From positions 1-7,492 of the forward strand of contig JAHITG010000151.1 in assembly GCA_018817865.1 (NCBI GenBank): a DNA stretch of 7,492 nt, read 5' to 3'. Source of the stretch: Spirochaetota bacterium (GTDB lineage: Bacteria > Spirochaetota > JAHITG01). The notes under the pieces are model-generated. The model searched no databases. It saw only the letters and a program-made list of their open reading frames with translations, and had not been told where the DNA came from. The translations under genes were made by a program, and so were the position numbers. Shown one piece after another: positions 1-5,008 of the stretch. Positions within the stretch are counted from its first letter, which is position 1. Every line of letters begins with the position of its first letter.

Positions 1-709
1 ACAGATCGCTTCAAAAGAGAAAGACCGGAAAACACAGCCTTTACTTCAAAACATGTTAATAAACAAAAATTCTGAGGAAGTATATTATACAGTAAAACAA
101 AAAGATAATCTCTGGAAGATCTCTAAAAAATTCGATATTCATGTAAATGATCTGGTAGAAGCTAATAAGATCAAAGATCCAAACATCATCATTCCGGGGC
201 AAAAACTGCTGATTCCAGAGGGAAAAAGTTCTGATTTAGACCTGTCATCAATTTCCCTTTCTCAGCAGAACATGAATAATACAATACCTGTCAGAAAGAA
301 CCAAAAGTTTAAATTAACCTGGCCATTAAAGGGTAGAATAACATCCGAGTTTGGTGTAAGAAGGTCTCCCTATAATAAAAAAATGGAGTTTCATACGGGA
401 ATGGATATTGCCAGTAAACTTGGAAAAGACTTTGAGGCTGCAGAACGAGGGAAAGTGGTGTTTTCAGGTATTCAGGGCGGTTATGGCAAAACTATATTGA
501 TCAGACATAAAAATGGATATTCCACTTTTTATGCACATGCATTATTAAGCTATGTTAAGACCGGGCAATATGTTGAAAGAGGTCAGGTGATCGGAAGGGT
601 AGGTAATACAGGCCTTTCAACAGGTCCTCATTTACATTTTGAAATAAGAAAAAATAACATAGCTATCGATCCTTCTACTATTATTAATAAAAGATTGCTC
701 TTTTATTGA
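1..709 (+). CDS. LysM-M23 family cell-wall endopeptidase, 5' end outside window
   Basis: Likely an exported zinc peptidase that cuts peptidoglycan cross-links, or an EnvC/NlpD-like activator of amidases. Numbering from the ATG at 53, a LysM peptidoglycan-binding domain spans about residues 11-56. A polar linker covers about 57-85, and an M23 (LytM/lysostaphin-type) domain about 88-212. The zinc site looks intact: HTGMD supplies H114 and D118, YAH supplies H162, and GPHLHFEI supplies H193 and H195, so catalysis is plausible. The reading frame stays open from base 2 to the ATG at 53. That ATG has no Shine-Dalgarno sequence, and the protein starting there would have no signal peptide. I therefore infer that the true start and export signal lie left of the window. 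The frame ends at TGA 707-709, inside a hairpin. The family assignment is firm; substrate and exact role are not shown. Confidence 0.9.
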   Translation, partial: QIASKEKDRKTQPLLQNMLINKNSEEVYYTVKQKDNLWKISKKFDIHVNDLVEANKIKDPNIIIPGQKLLIPEGKSSDLDLSSISLSQQNMNNTIPVRKNQKFKLTWPLKGRITSEFGVRRSPYNKKMEFHTGMDIASKLGKDFEAAERGKVVFSGIQGGYGKTILIRHKNGYSTFYAHALLSYVKTGQYVERGQVIGRVGNTGLSTGPHLHFEIRKNNIAIDPSTIINKRLLFY

Positions 710-710
710 T
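683..710 (+). terminator. Hairpin straddling the stop codon of the M23 peptidase gene
   Basis: Bases 683-694 pair with 699-710 around a 4-nt loop (TTGC at 695-698). The stem is 12 bp with a single U-G wobble, and its inner 9 bp are perfect. It contains the TGA stop at 707-709. No U-tract follows and the stem is almost all A/U, so it is not a classical intrinsic terminator. It could attenuate read-through into the cyclase gene or protect the mRNA 3' end, or be chance in AT-rich DNA. Confidence 0.3.
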
Positions 711-746
711 CAGCCAACATTTACTATTAAGAATATAAAATATATC

Positions 747-774
747 TTGATATTCTATTAAAAAATGCTATTAT
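747..774 (+). promoter_or_regulatory. Candidate sigma70-type promoter for the diguanylate cyclase gene
   Basis: TTGATA at 747-752 (5 of 6 to TTGACA) and TATTAT at 769-774 (5 of 6 to TATAAT) are separated by 16 bp. Transcription would be expected to begin near 780-782, only a few bases before the ATG at 784, which has no Shine-Dalgarno sequence. A 7-bp inverted repeat (730-736 with 750-756) overlaps the -35 element and could be an operator. AT-rich intergenic DNA gives such matches by chance, so this is only a candidate. Confidence 0.35.
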
Positions 775-783
775 GATCTCTTA

Positions 784-1695
784 ATGAATAAAAAGATCAG
801 CATTTTAATCGATCTGCTTCAAAAACTGGATATTAATGAAACCATCAATCATATTTTAGTATACCTTAAAGATCATCTGAAGGATCTATTTCCAATAAAA
901 AAAATATTATTTATTAAATATAATTTTTCACAGCAGCAATTCAAGCCTTTCAAGAAGATGGATATCGAGACTATTACTGAATTACTTCAACGATCCTTCA
1001 AGGAAAAGAGTATTATCATAGATTCCTCTGAAATTGTCATTCCATTATTACATCATGATAAACCCCTTGCATTTATATATATTGAGTCAAATAAAAGGAT
1101 AAATACTAAAATCGATATTCAAGCGCTTGATCTGGAGGCAAAACTCTGCAGCCTGATATATTATAACGTAAATTTATATAATCTGGCAGTTAAGGATCCG
1201 TTAACCAGGATCTATAATATGAGATACTTTAATTACAAGCTTAAGGAATATTTTCAGGATTATCAGACTAAAGATGAATGTAAAATATCTATTGTAATGC
1301 TGGATATTGACCATTTCAAGCATTATAATGATAAATACGGTCATCAGACTGGAGATAAGATCCTTCAAACCATAACTAAAACAATCAATGCTATGATCGA
1401 TGATGATATACTCTTTGCCAGGTACGGGGGAGAGGAGTTTATATTTCTACTGCCGAATTACGGCATAAAGGAAGCCCTCGGTTTTGCAGAAAAGATCAGA
1501 AATACTATACAGCAAATGAGGATCAGTACAAAGGAGTTTTTCTGGCGTATTACAGTGTCACTGGGGGTAAGTACATATCCGGATGATACCTCTAATCCTA
1601 TAGATCTTATAAACTGTGCTGACATGTCTCTGTATTATTCTAAAAAAAATGGAAGAAACAAGGTTTCTGCTTATGCCTATGATGTTAAGAAGTAA
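784..1695 (+). CDS. Diguanylate cyclase with GAF-like N-terminal sensor region
   Basis: Predicted to make cyclic di-GMP from two GTP in the cytoplasm. Residues about 15-130 have the mixed alpha/beta pattern of a GAF-like domain, without obvious ligand residues. Residues about 135-297 are a complete GGDEF domain: DPLT at 138-141, LDIDHFK with metal ligand D174, N182 and D191 in the nucleotide region, and the signature GGEEF at 215-219. Catalysis is therefore expected. The allosteric I-site RxxD normally begins nine residues before the signature. Here that stretch is DDDI, so product inhibition through the primary I-site is unlikely. No membrane segment or EAL domain is present. The ATG at 784 is the first possible start after an in-frame TGA at 748-750, and it lacks a Shine-Dalgarno sequence. 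The last codons overlap the start of the downstream TPR gene, suggesting coupled translation. The signal sensed is unknown. Confidence 0.92.
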   Translation: MNKKISILIDLLQKLDINETINHILVYLKDHLKDLFPIKKILFIKYNFSQQQFKPFKKMDIETITELLQRSFKEKSIIIDSSEIVIPLLHHDKPLAFIYIESNKRINTKIDIQALDLEAKLCSLIYYNVNLYNLAVKDPLTRIYNMRYFNYKLKEYFQDYQTKDECKISIVMLDIDHFKHYNDKYGHQTGDKILQTITKTINAMIDDDILFARYGGEEFIFLLPNYGIKEALGFAEKIRNTIQQMRISTKEFFWRITVSLGVSTYPDDTSNPIDLINCADMSLYYSKKNGRNKVSAYAYDVKK

Positions 1696-2416
1696 GATCA
1701 TTAATATTACTTTCTTTTTTTTATTCCTGGTCTTAACATTAAATTTAACTCATTCTACTCAAAAAACTAATTTAATAGAAAATAAAAAATATCTGCGATC
1801 ATATCTTCTTTACCTTAAGGGTAATTCTTTTCTAAAAGAGTTAAAAGCAGATCAAGCTATTTTATACTATAAAAAAGCAATTAAAGAGTACAATAGTTAT
1901 CCGGAGCCATATTCTAAATTAGCAAAGGTCTTTTTTGACCAGAATGACCTGAATGCAGTAGAAAAATACCTGAGATCAGCCGGAAAGAGTGAGTCCCTGT
2001 TCCGGAATATTGAAGATCAGGCAGAATACTATAGAACAGGTGCTCAATTTTATGAAAAAAGAAAAGAATACGGTAATTCTTTAAAATACTATCAAAAACT
2101 ACTTCCATTGGATTCTAATGATCCGTTCATCAATTTCCGGATCGGTTATCTATATTATCTTTTAAAAGATCTTGACAGTTCATATACATATCTGGATCAA
2201 TTTGTGAAAGACAAGTCTGTTAATGAAAGGAGGAATAAAGAGGAGATACAGAAAGCCTATAAAATCATAGTAAATATTTTATCTGATAAAAAGAAGTATG
2301 ACGATGCATTAAATTATTTAAAGGAATTATACAGGAAGTATCCCGAGAAGCAGGTATTGGAAAGAATTACGATCTTAAGCAACAATCTTAAATACTACGA
2401 TAAAAAAGACCATTGA
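1673..2416 (+). CDS. Exported or membrane-anchored TPR-repeat protein
   Basis: I place the start at the ATG at 1673, with AAGG about 9 nt upstream; ATGs at 1679 and 1682 are alternatives. The frame is open back to an ATG at 1616, but that would extend the overlap with the cyclase gene and put extra residues before the signal peptide. The chosen protein is 247 aa. It begins with a basic residue and a long hydrophobic run (about residues 8-24) that acts as a signal peptide or N-terminal anchor, with no lipobox Cys. The rest is helical and fits about five TPR units near residues 42-75, 78-105, 118-149, 152-181 and 195-227. TPRs are protein-binding scaffolds, here probably periplasmic or facing out of the inner membrane. 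The gene overlaps the cyclase stop (TAA 1693-1695) by 23 bp, so the two are probably co-translated. No enzyme motif is visible and its partner is unknown. Confidence 0.82.
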   Translation: MPMMLRSKIINITFFFLFLVLTLNLTHSTQKTNLIENKKYLRSYLLYLKGNSFLKELKADQAILYYKKAIKEYNSYPEPYSKLAKVFFDQNDLNAVEKYLRSAGKSESLFRNIEDQAEYYRTGAQFYEKRKEYGNSLKYYQKLLPLDSNDPFINFRIGYLYYLLKDLDSSYTYLDQFVKDKSVNERRNKEEIQKAYKIIVNILSDKKKYDDALNYLKELYRKYPEKQVLERITILSNNLKYYDKKDH

Positions 2417-2431
2417 TCCCATAATAATTAC

Positions 2432-2501
2432 AATATATATGATATATGTATTCACTTGCTGCTATTTTAAGTCAATATATTAGTTAACATAATATATGTT
2501 A
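2432..2501. repeat. Two AT-only inverted repeats in the gap between convergent genes
   Basis: The 173-bp gap 2417-2589 separates the TPR gene from cheX, which end towards each other. No gene is visible in it. It holds two inverted repeats. At 2432-2440 with 2444-2452 there are 9 bp, one of them a U-G wobble, with a 3-nt loop. At 2485-2491 with 2495-2501 there is a perfect 7-bp repeat with a 3-nt spacer. Both could form weak hairpins on either strand and might help end transcription from both sides. Neither has a GC stem or a U-tract, so chance in AT-rich DNA is possible. Confidence 0.25.
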
Positions 2502-2589
2502 TCGGAAGTAGATTGTACAGTAGAAAATCAAAATATTTGTTTAAATTTCTCGATATACTGTTCTTTATAGAGATAAATTGAATTAATAT

Positions 2590-3069
2590 TTAAGAAGTTC
2601 CTTCAGCCTCTTTTACAGAAAGATTTAATATAAAAGATCCGATCTTGGTTGCTAAAGGCAGGATCAGCATTTGTGAATTCTTGTTGTCTATTACTTTAAG
2701 ATCTGTACCTCTGAAAATAGTCGGCGGAGTTATTTTAATACTATACCCCATCTCATTTAATGCAGAAATACCTCTTCCCACTATCATATTACCCATTTCC
2801 GATACTGCACTCTCAATAAGTTCAGAGTCATTAAAATCAATGGATTCCTGGAGTATGATCTCGGATATTTTATGCGAAGTCTCCGGTGAAATATCGAGAA
2901 TTATCCTTCCCTCTATCTTTCCGATCATTCCAATGACTACTACCAGCCCTTGTGTGGTAGTGATCCTGTTAACAACACTCACTTTACCCGGAACAGCTTT
3001 TTCCAGCAACAGTTCATAAAGAACTTCGGATCCGGCATTGATGAAGATCGAGAGCAACTTTTTATTCAT
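2590..3069 (-). CDS. cheX: CheX, CheY-P phosphatase (CheC/CheX/FliY family)
   Basis: Predicted to remove the phosphate from CheY-P and so reset the chemotaxis signal, in the cytoplasm. The 159-aa protein spans a whole CheX-type domain. It has one copy of the family's ExxN phosphatase motif, in helix sequence ESAVSEMGNMIVGRG, with E91 and N94 as the acid and amide residues that attack the CheY aspartyl phosphate. CheC normally has two such motifs and CheX one, which favours CheX, known to work as a dimer. The start at 3069 has a good site (AGGAG at 3077-3081, 7-nt spacer). Its ATG overlaps the stop of cheY as ATGA, so enzyme and substrate should be made in coupled amounts. It is the last gene of the operon. 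No clear terminator follows. The main alternative is a divergent CheC-like protein; the phosphatase call itself is strong. Confidence 0.87.
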   Translation of the reverse strand: MNKKLLSIFINAGSEVLYELLLEKAVPGKVSVVNRITTTQGLVVVIGMIGKIEGRIILDISPETSHKISEIILQESIDFNDSELIESAVSEMGNMIVGRGISALNEMGYSIKITPPTIFRGTDLKVIDNKNSQMLILPLATKIGSFILNLSVKEAEGTS

Positions 3070-3515
3070 TTTTTATCTCCTATGGCTATGTTTTTAATTG
3101 TTTCAAGTATTTTTGGTATCTGTTTCTCGGTAATTGGTTTTAAAATATATCCTTTTACGCCTCTCTTAAGACATTCTTCAACCAATTCTTTATGTGAAAG
3201 GGATGTGACCATAATGATCTTTGCATTGGGATCAATGCTCATGATCTCTTCTACAGCGGCATTTCCATCCATATTCGGCATAGTAACATCCATAGTAACA
3301 ATATCCGGCCTGTGAAACCCGTATTTTGAAGTTGCTAAAGCTCCATCTTCCACTTCCTCTACAACCTCATAACCGGTTAAATTAAAGATCCGCGACATTA
3401 ATCGCCGGAAAGCAAAGGAATCATCAACGATCAATACAGATATCTTTGAGCCGTCTTCTCTGTAGCCATTCAATTTCTCATCCTGTGCAAATTTTTCAAT
3501 AATATCACTTACCAT
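3066..3515 (-). CDS. cheY: CheY-type single-domain response regulator with N-terminal extension
   Basis: Likely the diffusible output regulator that CheA phosphorylates and that then acts on the flagellar motor. The receiver domain covers about residues 25-145 and has all key residues: D31 and D32 for Mg2+, phospho-acceptor D76 in VTMDVTMP, switch T104, K126 in LKP, and Y123 in the aromatic switch position. There is no DNA-binding or enzyme domain. About 24 polar residues precede the first beta-strand, longer than in enteric CheY. They are real rather than a mis-called start: the ATG at 3515 has a strong GAGGAG site at 3522-3527 and there is no later in-frame ATG before the receiver core. From memory, spirochaete CheY proteins often carry a similar leader, but I could not check this. 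The stop overlaps the cheX ATG by 4 bp. Confidence 0.9.
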   Translation of the reverse strand: MVSDIIEKFAQDEKLNGYREDGSKISVLIVDDSFAFRRLMSRIFNLTGYEVVEEVEDGALATSKYGFHRPDIVTMDVTMPNMDGNAAVEEIMSIDPNAKIIMVTSLSHKELVEECLKRGVKGYILKPITEKQIPKILETIKNIAIGDKK

Positions 3516-3521
3516 TTTCTT

Positions 3522-3527
3522 CTCCTC
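3522..3527 (-). promoter_or_regulatory. Strong ribosome binding site of cheY
   Basis: On the minus strand GAGGAG lies 6 nt before the ATG at 3515. It fixes the start of cheY upstream of its N-terminal extension. It is the strongest such site among the downstream genes of the operon and may give CheY independent, high translation after the 47-nt gap. Confidence 0.7.
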
Positions 3528-3537
3528 GATTAATAGC

Positions 3538-3556
3538 TCTTATCATGGAAATAAGA
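3538..3556 (-). repeat. Small hairpin in the gap between the CheW-like gene and cheY
   Basis: TCTTAT at 3538-3543 pairs with ATAAGA at 3551-3556, giving a 6-bp stem with a 7-nt loop. It sits in the only sizeable gap inside the operon (3516-3562), just upstream of the cheY ribosome binding site. It is weak and lacks a U-tract. It could mark an mRNA processing or stability site, or be chance. Confidence 0.2.
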
Positions 3557-3562
3557 CCTTGA

Positions 3563-3967
3563 TCAATAATTCAATAAAGACTCCAGTTCCTTTCCATTTA
3601 TAATGATACCCAGTCTCTTTTTACTGATAAAGACACCTCCAAAGAGATGTACATATTTTGCCGGTAGTATAGTTGAAAAATTAAAATCTAAAGTCTCAAT
3701 AGATTTGATGCGTTCAAATTTTTCCACTGAAAAACAGATCCGGTTCTTTAAAAAAAGTATGCTGTTCTTTGTAAGGTCCGGATCCCGTTCCCGTAAAAAG
3801 AACATCTGATACAGGTTTAATAAGAAATAACTGATCCCGTTTTTTATTACATTGTTACTGGAAATGGTTATATCGTTATTTCCTTCGCTGATGCTTTCCA
3901 CTCCCTCTATAAAATTAGTTGAAATTCCAAAAGTAAAATTATTAATAGAAAAAATAAGTAATTCCAT
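3563..3967 (-). CDS. Short, divergent CheW-like domain protein
   Basis: A 134-aa protein that I read as a degenerate CheW domain. Its start (LLIFSINNFTFGISTNFIEGV) follows the CheW opening strand pattern of hydrophobic strand, turn, then an aliphatic/G-I stretch. Residues about 68-90 resemble the second subdomain strand, and the end (HLFGGVFISKKRLGIIIN) matches the final CheW strand pair and helix. The central segment that in CheW carries the GxINxRG-type loop is missing or much shortened, and CheW is usually about 150 aa or more. No membrane segment or catalytic motif is seen. The ATG at 3967 lies 6 nt after the cheB stop and has no Shine-Dalgarno sequence, so translation probably depends on cheB. 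Its place between cheB and cheY implies a role in the signalling complex, perhaps as an array component or a CheB/CheA partner. Similarity is by eye only, and it could instead be an unrelated small chemotaxis protein. Confidence 0.55.
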   Translation of the reverse strand: MELLIFSINNFTFGISTNFIEGVESISEGNNDITISSNNVIKNGISYFLLNLYQMFFLRERDPDLTKNSILFLKNRICFSVEKFERIKSIETLDFNFSTILPAKYVHLFGGVFISKKRLGIIINGKELESLLNY

Positions 3968-3973
3968 AATGGT

Positions 3974-5008
3974 TTACGCATAACCGCTTAAGATCTGCGG
4001 AATAACGGCAAAATGAGCTATTTCATCCGCCAGGTTATTATCGATAATACATTTAGGCATACCATATATAACAGCGGATTCCTCACTCTCTGCAATTATT
4101 TTTCCACCGGTCTCTTTTATTCTCCGGGCTCCTTTGAGACCGTCATTTCCCATTCCTGTCAATACAATACCTACAACTTTATTTCGAAATACAGAACCCG
4201 CACTCTCAAAAAGAATATCTACACTCGGAAGAGCATCACCCTCTGATTTGATAATTGAAAAAGTAGAATTAGAATTTATTTTAACATTTCTACCGCCTTG
4301 GCCGATATAAATAGTCGAATTTAGAATTCTCTCTCCATCCTCGACTTCCTTAACATGATAATGAGTCAGCAGATTCAGTTTTTCAGAGAAATATTTTGTA
4401 AAATTAGGAGGCATATGCAGAGCCACGACAATAGGATGAGTGAGATTATCAGGAAGAGATGAGATAAGAACTTCCAGAGTATACGGACCGCCTGTCGAAG
4501 CTCCTATCACGATGAGATGCTTGATCGTACTATCTGTTGATGCTTCTTCCTCGTCAGGCAGATCAATATTCTGCTCTTTTTTCAGCTTATCGATGTCTAC
4601 ACGCCTGATGATCTTGACATTATTGATTATCTTAATTTTACTTACCAGCTCGTCTTTTAAAACATCTACATCTGCTTTTGATTTTGGTTTGCATAAAAAA
4701 TCGATAGCACCTGCTTCAAGTGCTTCATAAGTTACTTTAGCTCCCTCGTAGGTATATGTACTGAAGACAAGTACCGGAAGAGGATGATTTCTTTCAATAA
4801 ATTTAATTAAAGCGATGCCGCCCATTTCAGGCATTTCAATATCAGTGACAACAACATCTGGTTTTAATTGGGGGATTTTATCGATAGCATCTTTCCCGTT
4901 GGTGGCCCAACCGCATATCTCTATCTCAGGATCAGAGACAAAGATCGTCGTCAGAACCTTTAATATAGAGATCGAATCATCAACCAGAAAGACTCTTATT
5001 TTTTTCAT
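3974..5008 (-). CDS. cheB: CheB, chemotaxis receptor methylesterase/deamidase
   Basis: Removes methyl groups from receptor glutamates, and in many bacteria deamidates glutamines, during adaptation; activated by CheA phosphorylation. Residues about 3-125 form a receiver domain with D10, D11, acceptor D56 in VVTDIEMP, and K107. A linker spans about 130-160. Residues about 163-344 form the esterase domain with the expected triad: S171 in GASTGG, H198 in ALHMPP, D289 in TGMGNDG. The 344-aa length is normal. One loop is unusual: the usual APGGxH-type segment reads GQGGR at 236-240. The start at 5008 is set by the receiver start and by AAGGA at 5019-5023, 10 nt upstream, inside cheA. The gene overlaps the end of cheA by 29 bp. 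Methyltransferase CheR, its normal opponent, is not in the window. Confidence 0.95.
   Translation of the reverse strand: MKKIRVFLVDDSISILKVLTTIFVSDPEIEICGWATNGKDAIDKIPQLKPDVVVTDIEMPEMGGIALIKFIERNHPLPVLVFSTYTYEGAKVTYEALEAGAIDFLCKPKSKADVDVLKDELVSKIKIINNVKIIRRVDIDKLKKEQNIDLPDEEEASTDSTIKHLIVIGASTGGPYTLEVLISSLPDNLTHPIVVALHMPPNFTKYFSEKLNLLTHYHVKEVEDGERILNSTIYIGQGGRNVKINSNSTFSIIKSEGDALPSVDILFESAGSVFRNKVVGIVLTGMGNDGLKGARRIKETGGKIIAESEESAVIYGMPKCIIDNNLADEIAHFAVIPQILSGYA

Noticed and set aside
1616..1672. Upstream ATG at 1616 as start of the TPR gene
   Set aside because: It would add 19 residues ahead of a clear signal peptide and lengthen the overlap with the cyclase gene to 80 bp; the ATG at 1673 has better spacing to AAGG.
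1715..1722. Run of eight T in the TPR signal-peptide coding region as a phase-variation tract
   Set aside because: Eight T is short and such runs are expected in hydrophobic Phe-rich coding DNA of this composition; nothing else suggests switching.
2645..3019. 124-codon + strand open frame antisense to cheX
   Set aside because: It lies wholly opposite a well-supported cheX gene, and its product has no recognisable domain; it is a shadow of the coding strand.
2950..3315. 121-codon + strand open frame across cheX and cheY
   Set aside because: Antisense to two real genes with good ribosome binding sites and conserved motifs; no support of its own.
4440..4730. 96-codon + strand open frame inside cheB
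   Set aside because: Antisense shadow of cheB; the product is Ser/Leu/Ile-rich without a domain.
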